Below, one piece after another: positions 36,029 to 47,502 of a DNA stretch of 64,000 nucleotides. The DNA is from Bacteroidia bacterium. Lineage in GTDB: Bacteria > Bacteroidota > Ignavibacteria > SZUA-365. Made by a program: the position numbers and the translations under genes. The first letter of the stretch is position 1. Each line of letters opens with the position of its first letter. Below the pieces are notes generated by a model that saw only the letters and a program-made list of their open reading frames with translations, was not told where the DNA came from and made no database searches. The DNA is taken from NCBI GenBank assembly GCA_027493955.1, contig JAOSJT010000001.1, forward strand, positions 2,095,131 to 2,159,130, in the 5' to 3' direction.

Positions 36029-38965
36029 ATGCCCCTGCTCACCCAACTCTCAGAAATTCTCACCGCAACACCGCTCACGGAGGCGTATCTCCTTGGTGAA
36101 ACGACGTTACAAGCCCGCCTCTGGAGAGAGCGGCTCGCGCGCGCGGGCGTCCCCTGGATCGGGCTGCGCGTGGCGTCCGTACGCGGTCTCGCGCGGGAGA
36201 TTCTGGAGTCAGCGGCACATGGACACGAGACGCGTGAAAGCGAATGCCTTTCCGCCATGGAACAGGCCTGCCTGGAGGAGCTCGCCGACAGCGAACTCTA
36301 CGCGCCGGTACGACATCATCACGGTCTTCACGCGGCCTTTTCTTCCGCACTCCGTGACCTCGCGCACGCCGGCCTCACCCCGGACACGCTGTCGCCGAAG
36401 GATTTTCATGCCCCTGCACAACGCAAGGCTCTGGAGCGCGTCGCCATCCGGACGCAGGACATCCTGAACCGTCACGCGCTCTCCCATCCTGCGCAGACGC
36501 TCGCAGCCGCGCGGGATCGCTTCTCCTCAGCGCCCGCTGCCATGCCACCGCGTATACTCATCCCGCAATCTGTGTATGAAAGACTGACGACTCTCGAACG
36601 CAGCGTCGTGGAGGCCGCAGGCGGGGGAGCTGTTGTCATTCTCGAAAAAACCACGCCGGAGCGTCTTACCGCGCAGGGTATCGCCGCGTCGACGATACGT
36701 TTCCGCGGCGCAGCGTCACCCGCGCAGGAATTCCGCGCCGCGGTGCGGGATATTCTGGAAACCGGCACTCATTGGGACGAAGTGGAACTTGTGTACACGG
36801 ATTCCTCACGACTGCCGGAGCTGTATGAATTGTGCATCGAGACGGAACTGCCCTGCACCTTTGCGGAAGGCATTCCGGTGCAGTACAGTAAGACCGCGCG
36901 TACCGTGCAGCGCTTTCTCGAATGGTTGCGCGATGGCGATCCGTATCCGCTGATCCGGCTGATGTACGAAGGCATTCCGGACTTCACGGCCTTCTCCCAT
37001 GAAGGGACACATGCCAATCGCCTTCCCACGGCAGTGCTGCTCCGCGAAGCGCGGCCCGGTTCCGATGTGCGTGCGCTCCTCGCGCGCGTGGACCGCTACA
37101 TCCAACGCCGCGAGGCCGGGCAGACAGGACACGATGCCCTGTCTTCACTGTACGCATCCCGCGCCCTGCTCGCTGCGATCACGGAGTGCATCCCGAAAGA
37201 CAGCGACAACGGGAGAGTGAGCAGGCATGCGCTGATTGCCGGCTGTATCCGACTGGTCAGGGAATTGTGCAGACCCGCCTTCCCGGGTGAAGCACAGGCG
37301 GCAGAGGCCATTTCCATCATGCTCGGGGGCAATGCCGACGGTCCAGACCTCTCCGAAACGTTATCTGACGGGGCAAGACGGCTGCTCTCCGCTCTGCGCG
37401 TACTGCGCATGCCCGCGGTGATCAAAGCGGTGGGAGGCGTGGCGGAGCAGTCCCGCTCTCCCCTGCCCGGACACGTGTTCGTCTGTGATCTCCGTCATGC
37501 CGGAATTTCCGGACGCAGACGGGTTTTTCTTTTCGGCATGGACGATGAAGCCATGCCCGGACGCTGTCCGGACAATCCTGTGCTGACGGACGACGACCGT
37601 GTACGCATCGCGCAGCGCACAGGGATATCGCTGCCGCTCGCGCGGGAGCACGGGACGAGGGTTCGTGCACGGCTCTATGCCTTTCTCTCCCGCTGCGCCG
37701 CGGATATAACGGTCTCCTGCGCGCGGAACGACGCCACGCAGCTTCGCGCCTTTGGACCTTCGCGTGCACTGCTCGAGGTGTTTCGTGCCGCCACGAGTAA
37801 CTCCGGAGCCGGCTATAGCGAACTCCGCGCCGTACTCGACGCCGATGCGACGGCACCGTCAGGCGCGACCGCCGCATCCATGCAGGACTGGTGGCTGCAA
37901 CGCATGAGCGCGGATCCCCGGGGTGCGGTACTTGCGGCAATGCGTGCCTGGAATCCCATGCTGGACGCTGGTCTGCAGGCAGAGGCGGAGCGTGATTCCG
38001 AGCGTTTCACTGCATTCGACGGAATGATCGGCGGCATATCCGCATCCTTCCCCGCCACGAGCGTCTCTCAGCTGGAGCAACTCGGCACCTGCCCTTACAG
38101 GTACTTTCTGGGTCACATCCTCGGCCTGCAACCGCCACGCAGCATGCGCCGGGCAGCAGGGGTATGGCTGGATCCCGCCGAGCGGGGGTCGCTTCTTCAC
38201 GAAGTATTGCGGCGCTTTATGGAAAACCTGCGTGCTAATGCTCTTCCACGCACGGCGTGGGCGCCCTTGCTGGATGAGACTGCGGCCACCGTACTTGCGG
38301 AGACAGCGGAGGAAAATCCTCCTCCCTCGGAGGCCGCGCGGGTACGAGCGCAGCGCGACCTGGCCGAGCAATGCGCAATATTCCTGCGCGGGGAAACAGA
38401 AACACACAACGCCATTCCCCTCGCCTTCGAAGTGCCCTTCCCCACCGAGCGACAGTTGCCTCTCCCGCTCACGCCCATGTCTGCGCCCCTTCACTTCACC
38501 ACGCAATCCGGTGATGTTCTGCTCCGCGGAGTCATTGACCGCATTGACTACACTGCGGATGGCGCGCTCCTCGTCACCGACTACAAGACAGGAAAAAATT
38601 GTGCTGACCCGGCCACCACCGCAATGCATCTGCAACCGGCGGTGTACACAGAGACGGTGCGGCGGATGGCACCATCAGGGACGGAGGTACGGTTTGCGTA
38701 CCGCTGCATCTCCCGGCAGGGGCAGGGTCGAACCGTCGCGATTCCCACCGATACAGACGCGACTATGGATGACATAGGACGTCTGCACGGACTGCGCACA
38801 GCAGGCTGTCTCCCGCACACACAGCATGCCACGGTCTGTGGATACTGTGATTTCCGTCATGTCTGCGGTGACGCGACTGTTATCGCCGCAAGAAGCAGGA
38901 AAAAACTCGCCAACGAAGCCAACGTCGCACTCGACGTGTTCAGGAGACTGAATGATGCACACTGA
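36029..38965 (+). CDS. addB: AddB-like ATP-dependent nuclease subunit (PD-(D/E)XK, Fe-S)
   Basis: Start ATG at 36029 (978 aa), chosen for its GGAG. This is the second subunit of an AddAB-type recombinational-repair helicase-nuclease. The C-terminal nuclease has RGVIDRIDY and VTDYKTGKN (D851, K853). Four cysteines, C688 (LGTCPYRYFLG) and C937/C940/C946 (CGYCDFRHVC), match the Fe-S staple of AddB. The N-terminal helicase-like part is degenerate with no intact Walker A, as usual for AddB. Its end overlaps addA by 14 bp. Confidence 0.9.
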   Translation: MPLLTQLSEILTATPLTEAYLLGETTLQARLWRERLARAGVPWIGLRVASVRGLAREILESAAHGHETRESECLSAMEQACLEELADSELYAPVRHHHGLHAAFSSALRDLAHAGLTPDTLSPKDFHAPAQRKALERVAIRTQDILNRHALSHPAQTLAAARDRFSSAPAAMPPRILIPQSVYERLTTLERSVVEAAGGGAVVILEKTTPERLTAQGIAASTIRFRGAASPAQEFRAAVRDILETGTHWDEVELVYTDSSRLPELYELCIETELPCTFAEGIPVQYSKTARTVQRFLEWLRDGDPYPLIRLMYEGIPDFTAFSHEGTHANRLPTAVLLREARPGSDVRALLARVDRYIQRREAGQTGHDALSSLYASRALLAAITECIPKDSDNGRVSRHALIAGCIRLVRELCRPAFPGEAQAAEAISIMLGGNADGPDLSETLSDGARRLLSALRVLRMPAVIKAVGGVAEQSRSPLPGHVFVCDLRHAGISGRRRVFLFGMDDEAMPGRCPDNPVLTDDDRVRIAQRTGISLPLAREHGTRVRARLYAFLSRCAADITVSCARNDATQLRAFGPSRALLEVFRAATSNSGAGYSELRAVLDADATAPSGATAASMQDWWLQRMSADPRGAVLAAMRAWNPMLDAGLQAEAERDSERFTAFDGMIGGISASFPATSVSQLEQLGTCPYRYFLGHILGLQPPRSMRRAAGVWLDPAERGSLLHEVLRRFMENLRANALPRTAWAPLLDETAATVLAETAEENPPPSEAARVRAQRDLAEQCAIFLRGETETHNAIPLAFEVPFPTERQLPLPLTPMSAPLHFTTQSGDVLLRGVIDRIDYTADGALLVTDYKTGKNCADPATTAMHLQPAVYTETVRRMAPSGTEVRFAYRCISRQGQGRTVAIPTDTDATMDDIGRLHGLRTAGCLPHTQHATVCGYCDFRHVCGDATVIAARSRKKLANEANVALDVFRRLNDAH

Positions 38966-41900
38966 ATCCCACTCCGATGAGAGAGCGCGAGAGCGGATCC
39001 GGCGGGATCTTTCCGCCACCTTCCTCGTCGAAGCGGCTGCGGGGACCGGGAAGACCCGCGCCATCATCGGACGCATGATCGCTCTGCTGCGCACGGATGA
39101 TGTCGAAGCGCACAACCTGGCGGCCATCACCTTTACCGTCAAAGCCGCAGGCGAATTGCGGCGACGGTTTCAGGAAGACCTGGAGCGCAGCGCAAAGGAA
39201 GAAGTAGAAGACCTGCCCCGCAGACGTCTGCACGAGGCTCTGGACAGGCTTGACACAATCACCATAGGCACCATCCATTCGTTTTGCGCGAGTGTACTCC
39301 GCGAACGCCCGATAGAAGCCGGCCTCGCGCCGGGATTCATCGTTCTGGAGGAAGCCGACGCGGCCTCCATGCGCGCAGAAGCGTGGCGAAATTTCGTCGA
39401 GAATCTGCCTCTCACACACCCGCATGCCCTGCGGCTCATCGAGGGAAGTGATCTGGATATAGAAACCCTCGAAAGAGGTTTCCATGCTCTCTGTGAATGG
39501 CCCGACGCGCGTTTCGATGGCGGACAGACGATTGAGCCCGACCTCAGCGACGCCGTGCATGCCATTGTCTCGCTCATAGACTCCGTTGTGCCATCAATCA
39601 GAGCAACGCCCGGCAACGAAGACGGTCTGCAAAAAGCCCTGCTGCGTGCCGAAGCGATGCTGCGGGACCCACAGGATTTCGTCCGCGACGTTCGTATTGT
39701 GAGCTGCTTCATCCCGGCCGAAGCATCGAAGGTCACTCTGAAATGCTGGTCCGATACGGCCGAAGCAAAAATCCTGAGGGATGAGCTGTTCCCGCACCTG
39801 TTTCAATCCGTACTCCGCCCCGCCTTCGCGCGCGTGCTGGTATACCGGTATTCCATACTTCTGCCGCTGCTGCGTGCTGCCGCGGCAAGATTCGCGGAAC
39901 TGAAGCGTGCCAGAAATTTGGTGGACAACAACGATCTCCTCATCGCCGCGCGCAACCTGCTGCGTGATCATCCTGACGCGCGCCGCGCGCTGGCACGGCG
40001 CTTCACCCGCATTCTCGTCGACGAATTTCAGGATACCGATCCGTTACAAGCCGAGATGCTCGCATGGTTGTGCGGTGAGGAGGCGTCGGTGCAAACGTGG
40101 ACGGAATTGCGCCTGCGGCCGGGAGCACTGTTCCTGGTCGGTGATCCCAAACAATCCATTTACCGATTCCGTCGGGCGGATATAACGGTGTACAACGACA
40201 TGCGCGATGTTGTGATCGCATCCGGCGGCGCAGTGCTGGAATTGTCGCGGAATTTCCGCACGGATGCCGGCGTATGCGAGATCGTCAACAGCGTTTTCCG
40301 GTCCGTCTTCCCAAACAGTCCGGACGCTGTTCAGGCGCGTCACGTGGCACTTGAGCCGAGCCGAACGGCAGCGGGCATGCTTCGTGGAGTGCTTCATCTC
40401 CCCGTCACCTACCAAGGCAATACGAAGCCCGAGGCGATACGCATCGCGTCAACCCAACTCGCCGCATGGATTGCTTCAGCGCTGGCGGCGAAACTCACCG
40501 TATCCGGCTCCGATGGATGTGCGCGGCCACTGCATCCCTCGGACCTGCTCATCCTCACGCGGACCAACGCCGCTCTCCCGGCGCTTGCGGCTGCGCTGGA
40601 TGCCGCGGAAGTGCCGTGCGCGGTAGCGGGCGGGATGCCCGCCGGAGACTCCGATGAACTCGCCTTGCTGCTCATTTTGCTGCGCGTCCTCGCCGATCCT
40701 GAGGATGAGACAGCGGTCGTGGCCGGCTGCGCAGCGGCCTGGTGTGGTGTGGACGATGCCGCACTCCGTGCGTGGCGCGAGGCAGGTGGCGCCTTCAAAC
40801 TCACGACGCGCTTCCTGCCAGGCATGGACGAGAGAATCGAACGCGGGCTCCTCTTCATCAAAAACTCGATGCGCCTCGTGCGCTCGGCACCGCCGGGGGC
40901 GGTGGTTTCAGCTATGGCCGCCGAGTATGGTATTCTGGCCGCATTGAGAGGGCAGGAAAGCGGGTCCATACGGGCAGGGGTGTTCGGTGCGCTTCTGGCG
41001 ATGATCAGAAGTCAATCCACTGCGGGCAAGGCACTGATCGACATCGCGGCAATCCTGGAAAACATTGAAAATCGCAAAGGACACACAGACGGCACCGACG
41101 GCAAACTCACCTTGGCAGCCTCGCTCTCTCCCGATACCGATGCCGTGCGGATCAGCACGATACACAAGGCCAAAGGACTCGAAGCCCCGGTCGTGCTGAT
41201 TTTCACGCCCACACCGTTTTCCACCGAACACCCGCCCGACACGGTGATAGACAGAAAAAAGGGTGCTTCCTCGGGCTGGCTCCGGATTGCGACGGGGAAT
41301 GGTTTAGCGTCTGTGATCGCAGTGCCCGAGGGGTGGGAAGCGTTACAGACGCGGGAAGCAGTTTTTCTGCAGGCGGAAGAACAACGCCTGCGCTATGTGG
41401 CCATGACCCGTGCCAGGGATTGCCTCATAGTCCTGCATCCCGCGAAAGGTGAAGGGCTTCTCAGCGCGTCCGAGGCACAAGCCTTGGATGTGCGGAATTG
41501 CCCGATATTCGAGCACACGCATTCGCCGCAACCTGAGTCCACTCCGAATTGCGATCCGGCGACCTTTGAAGCAGAACTGAAGCAAAAACGGCTTCTCCTC
41601 ACCCGCCCATCTTACTCCCGTTATTCGGCGGGAAGCGTCGGCAAGTCCGGCTTACCTCCGGCAGGTGGCGATGGTCATGGTGCGACGTTCGGAACTGTGG
41701 TGCACGCCGTGTTGCGCAGAGCAGCGGATTTCCCGGATGCAGACCTGACGCCTCTGATTCTCCGCCTGTTGGCGCATCACCGGCTCGATCCCGGACTCGC
41801 GGCCTCGGTCTGCGATATGCTCGTGCGCGTCCGTAGTCATGAACTGTGGGGTCGTGTACAAAGGGCCCAACGACGCCTCACGGAAGTACCCTTCGGTCTG

Positions 41901-42152
41901 CCCTGGTACACAGACGACGGCCTTCCCGGCACGCTACGCGGCGACATAGATCTCGCCTTCCAGGATGAAGAGGGATGGACGCTTGTGGATTACAAAACGG
42001 ATGTCACCGGCGAGCATCTCGATGCGTACGTCGAACACTATGCACCGCAGATTCGCGTGTACTGCGACGCGTGGCGGCAAGTCACCGGCAGCGACGCGCG
42101 CGGGATACTGTGGTTCCTCGATCCGAATGCTGTTATCAAGGTAGTTGGATAG
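38952..42152 (+). CDS. addA: AddA-like UvrD-family helicase-nuclease
   Basis: This 1,066-aa SF1 helicase with a C-terminal nuclease processes double-strand breaks with AddB. Walker A is EAAAGTGKT (residues about 27-35). ITFTVKAAGELRRR is motif Ia, LVDEFQDTDPLQ is motif II, GDPKQSIYRFRRAD is motif III, TIHKAKGLEAPVV is motif V and YVAMTRARDCL is motif VI. The nuclease motif is RGDIDLAF...LVDYKTDV. It overlaps addB, indicating fixed stoichiometry. The ATG is doubled (MMH). Confidence 0.92.
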   Translation: MMHTESHSDERARERIRRDLSATFLVEAAAGTGKTRAIIGRMIALLRTDDVEAHNLAAITFTVKAAGELRRRFQEDLERSAKEEVEDLPRRRLHEALDRLDTITIGTIHSFCASVLRERPIEAGLAPGFIVLEEADAASMRAEAWRNFVENLPLTHPHALRLIEGSDLDIETLERGFHALCEWPDARFDGGQTIEPDLSDAVHAIVSLIDSVVPSIRATPGNEDGLQKALLRAEAMLRDPQDFVRDVRIVSCFIPAEASKVTLKCWSDTAEAKILRDELFPHLFQSVLRPAFARVLVYRYSILLPLLRAAAARFAELKRARNLVDNNDLLIAARNLLRDHPDARRALARRFTRILVDEFQDTDPLQAEMLAWLCGEEASVQTWTELRLRPGALFLVGDPKQSIYRFRRADITVYNDMRDVVIASGGAVLELSRNFRTDAGVCEIVNSVFRSVFPNSPDAVQARHVALEPSRTAAGMLRGVLHLPVTYQGNTKPEAIRIASTQLAAWIASALAAKLTVSGSDGCARPLHPSDLLILTRTNAALPALAAALDAAEVPCAVAGGMPAGDSDELALLLILLRVLADPEDETAVVAGCAAAWCGVDDAALRAWREAGGAFKLTTRFLPGMDERIERGLLFIKNSMRLVRSAPPGAVVSAMAAEYGILAALRGQESGSIRAGVFGALLAMIRSQSTAGKALIDIAAILENIENRKGHTDGTDGKLTLAASLSPDTDAVRISTIHKAKGLEAPVVLIFTPTPFSTEHPPDTVIDRKKGASSGWLRIATGNGLASVIAVPEGWEALQTREAVFLQAEEQRLRYVAMTRARDCLIVLHPAKGEGLLSASEAQALDVRNCPIFEHTHSPQPESTPNCDPATFEAELKQKRLLLTRPSYSRYSAGSVGKSGLPPAGGDGHGATFGTVVHAVLRRAADFPDADLTPLILRLLAHHRLDPGLAASVCDMLVRVRSHELWGRVQRAQRRLTEVPFGLPWYTDDGLPGTLRGDIDLAFQDEEGWTLVDYKTDVTGEHLDAYVEHYAPQIRVYCDAWRQVTGSDARGILWFLDPNAVIKVVG

Positions 42153-42245
42153 TCCGCTGCATGCACGGGGGGAGAGGCGGATGAACGCGGAGGACGACCG
42201 ATCCACGTGGCATTCTCCCGATCATGACGGAACTCGTGATATGTT

Positions 42246-43019
42246 TCAGGTCAGTTTGCGCAGGAGTTCCCGCGCTTCGTCTATCAGTTTTTCGTCGCCG
42301 ACATCGCGCTTGGGCAGCGACAGCGCGCGACGGAGATGCGTGACGGCCCCGCGTGTTTCATCGAGTTCTATCAGCGTTTTCGCGTATTCCACCTGCGTCA
42401 TTATTACACCGGGCTCGAGTTCCACCGCCTTCGCGAGCAGGCGACGTGATTCTTCAAGACTCGCTTCGGGAACGTCACCATACACGACTTTCATCGTGAG
42501 TTTCAGGAACCAGCTCAGTGTGGCCACTTCCCTGTTCCAGATACCCAACACGAGCATGGCAAGATAGTTGGAGCCATTGAGTTCCAGAGCGCGTTGGGAA
42601 TGATCCCGGATTTTTTTCGACAGTTCCAGCTTTTCCGACGCCGGGGCGATGACGGCGAGTTGACCATTGGAAATGGCCAGGGACACCTGCGCCATGGAGT
42701 TGTTCGGATCGCTTCCCACAGCACGCTCGGCGTACCCCAAAGCGCGTTTGAACAAGGTTTCGGCGCGCTTTTCGTCCCGTGTTCGCATAGCCATGGCTCC
42801 CGTCACTTTCGACAGACGCCACAGTACCTCCGCGTTGCGAGGTTCCATGCGTTCCGCGTTCTGATACCATCGCAATGCCGAAGTCAGATCGAGCGTCTTA
42901 TCCGCTGAATCGCCCCGTGCGATAAGCATCTCCACGCTTTGCGCGTGCAGCACTCCCGCTGACAATAGGATCAATAAAACAGAGAGCAGATGTGGTAGAA
43001 GTGTCATTGGCAGGTACAT
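42246..43019 (-). CDS. Exported TPR-repeat protein (RMD1-like architecture)
   Basis: The protein is about 257 aa, with a signal peptide (TLLPHLLSVLLILLSAGVLHAQ) followed by TPR-like helical pairs (ALRWYQNAERMEPRNAEVLWRLSKVTG, LFKRALGYAERAVGSDPNNSMAQ). It resembles bacterial proteins with the helical core of eukaryotic RMD1. The start is uncertain: I use the ATG at 43017-43019, but ATGs at 43007 and 43052 are possible and none has a strong Shine-Dalgarno. It is convergent with addA. Confidence 0.75.
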   Translation of the reverse strand: MYLPMTLLPHLLSVLLILLSAGVLHAQSVEMLIARGDSADKTLDLTSALRWYQNAERMEPRNAEVLWRLSKVTGAMAMRTRDEKRAETLFKRALGYAERAVGSDPNNSMAQVSLAISNGQLAVIAPASEKLELSKKIRDHSQRALELNGSNYLAMLVLGIWNREVATLSWFLKLTMKVVYGDVPEASLEESRRLLAKAVELEPGVIMTQVEYAKTLIELDETRGAVTHLRRALSLPKRDVGDEKLIDEARELLRKLT

Positions 43020-43707
43020 CCTGATTGCGATTTGATTATTCAGCCCTTTCATGCGTCATGTGCAATTGTATTGAGTACGGCTGTCCGCGCTCGTCATGCA
43101 TAGTGCGAAGCGTTCGCCTGAACGCGGGCATGTGAGGATAACACAAATCGGGCCGGGAAAATTCACACGGCTTGTTTTCACCATTCGGTTTTACTTTTCC
43201 TGCGCGCTTCGGCCGGGACATCGTATGAGCGTGGCACGGATACCGACGGGAGCCAGTGCAAGCGGTACAAGCGGGAAGGGGCGATGCAAGAAGTATGATT
43301 GACAATCCGGGCATACGCAGGACTGAAGCCCTTGGGATCAGAGAGTTTCTGGAATCCATCGCTCAAGGAATAACCGAAGACGCCTCGTGCAGCATCGCGG
43401 TGCAGAGAGGTGTTCGCATCTGCGGATACCGTCCATATCCGAGTCCGTACCGAGCGCCCCATCACACCCGTACTGAAGAAAGTGGGCGTTTCATGAATCG
43501 CCCAATTTTCGCCTGCTTGTGTTCTGTTCGTTCCCTTTGACAGCAACGCTTCCACGTCAGCTCCGTTTTTAACACGAAGCTCATATTCCACGTCAGTTTT
43601 TTCACTATCTTTAGGGATTATGGAATTTTCCGTATTCCATAAAGCGCATCACAGGAGAATATCGAAGGCAACATATCCCATTTAGTCATTAGACGCGGAG
43701 CAATTTC
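43020..43707. other. Intergenic region upstream of ppdK
   Basis: These 688 bp are without a supportable gene; an antisense-like ORF crossing 43,482 is partly made of the palindromic unit. The stretch contains one copy of the 37-bp-array palindrome (43482-43505). AT-rich sequence with TATCTTTAG near 43606-43614 lies about 95 bp before the ppdK start and may be part of its promoter. Confidence 0.6.
43482..43505 (+). repeat. Solitary copy of the palindrome found in the 22.5-kb array
   Basis: GTGGGCGTTTCATGAATCG followed by CCCAA and TTTT matches the array unit at all but a few positions and has the same orientation. Here the position that is an A/G mismatch in the array is a C/G pair. It lies about 200 bp upstream of ppdK. 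Confidence 0.9.
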
Positions 43708-46527
<2,820 letters not shown>

Positions 46528-46546
46528 CCTGACGCTTTAAAAGCAG

Positions 46547-46583
46547 CGCCCCCGGTCGTTTTTCGGCCGGGGGCGTTTTATTT
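46547..46583 (+). terminator. Rho-independent terminator of ppdK
   Basis: CGCCCCCGG (46547-46555) pairs with CCGGGGGCG (46567-46575), followed by TTTTATTT. It begins 20 bp after the ppdK stop. Confidence 0.92.
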
Positions 46584-46597
46584 ACGATTGACGAGGT

Positions 46598-46717
46598 ACG
46601 ATTGACGATTGTTTTGGGTAAAGGGTGAAGAGTAAAGGGTAAAGAGGTGGGGATTAGTCGTTCTCCGCTGTCTCATCCGTCTTCACCTCTTTACTCTTTA
46701 CTCTTTACTCTTTACCC
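46598..46717. repeat. Fold-back element 2 (GTAAAGA heptamer inverted repeat)
   Basis: The 13-mer ACGATTGACGATT (46598-46610) precedes a 34-nt purine-rich arm (46616-46649, GGGTAAAGGG...AAAGAGGTG). It pairs with a 34-nt pyrimidine arm (46684-46717, CACCTCTTTACTC...TTTACCC) with about three mismatches and a 34-nt loop. Arms are built from 7-bp repeats. The element lies between convergent ppdK and lipocalin genes. Confidence 0.88.
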
Positions 46718-47238
46718 TCCCCGCACCCCTCCTCCCTTCTGATCAGTTTCGACGTGTCGAAGCCCTTTTTCGCGATGCGCTGAAGGAGCATGGTGTAGGT
46801 GGGGTCGTCGAGCTGTTGCTCGCGGGCGAGTATCCAGAGATACTCCCGACTGGGCGTGCCCACCACCACCCATTGGTAGTCGTCGTCAAGCTCGATTATC
46901 CAGTAGTCGCCGCGGAACGGCCAGAAGAACTGCACGCGCAGCTTGGCGTTGTTGCTGCCCTCGACAATGAACGCCTTTCCGTTGGCGACATCGATTTCGC
47001 CTTCGGGAGTGTCTTCGTTGCAACTGTTCACCACGCGCAACGTGCTTTCGTCGATGATCGAATATTCGGCCTTCGAGCAGGCGCAGTGCTTCTGGAAGGA
47101 GTTCGGCAGACGCGCGATTTCGTGCCATACGCCGAGATAACGCTGCACATCGACACGGTCCACCACATCGAGCGGCGGATAGTCAGCGCCGGCGCAGCCC
47201 CCGAACAGGGCGCAGAGAGTGAGGATGAGGTATTTCAT
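46705..47238 (-). CDS. blc: Bacterial lipocalin (Blc type), lipoprotein
   Basis: This 177-aa outer-membrane lipoprotein has lipobox LFGGC followed by the lipocalin GxW motif (YLGVWHEIARLPNSFQK). FIVEGSNNAKLRVQFFWPFRGDYWIIELDDDYQWVVVGTPSREYLWILAR is the Blc beta-barrel core. Blc proteins bind lysophospholipids or fatty acids and are often stress-induced. The product ends in a short acidic tail (REEGCGEGKE). Its last codons overlap the pyrimidine arm of fold-back element 2. Confidence 0.93.
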   Translation of the reverse strand: MKYLILTLCALFGGCAGADYPPLDVVDRVDVQRYLGVWHEIARLPNSFQKHCACSKAEYSIIDESTLRVVNSCNEDTPEGEIDVANGKAFIVEGSNNAKLRVQFFWPFRGDYWIIELDDDYQWVVVGTPSREYLWILAREQQLDDPTYTMLLQRIAKKGFDTSKLIRREEGCGEGKE

Positions 47239-47286
47239 GCTGCATGGTAGTGATTTCGGCCTCGATTTACAACGGAGGGGGGAAAT

Positions 47287-47475
47287 CGTGAAAAGGGGGG
47301 AGATCGTGAAAAGGGAAGAAGGTGAAAAGGTGAAAAGGTAAGAGGATCGTGAAAAGGTGAAAAGGCAAGAGGATCGTGAAAAGGTGAAAAGGTAGGAGTG
47401 CTTATCGAAGAGCGTCCTACCTTTTTACCTTTTTTCCTTTTAACCTTTTTTACGATCCCGTTTTTTCACGATCCC
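47287..47475. repeat. Fold-back element 3 (GGATCGTGAAAAGG repeats)
   Basis: The left half carries repeats of GTGAAAAGG, including two GGATCGTGAAAAGGTGAAAAGG blocks (written in parts: GGATCGTG then AAAAGG twice) around 47344-47394. The right half (47416-47475) is pyrimidine-rich with CCTACCTTTTTACC and CACGATCCCC, so the halves can fold back on each other. The gap between the lipocalin and Fe-S protein genes is otherwise empty. Confidence 0.8.
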
Positions 47476-47502
47476 CATAATTTTCGCGACGACCCCACAC
47501 CT

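Noticed and set aside
43178-43591. A small protein upstream of ppdK
   Set aside because: Part of the frame is translated palindrome (WAIHETPTF-like), the same peptide that the array yields; no ribosome binding site or domain.
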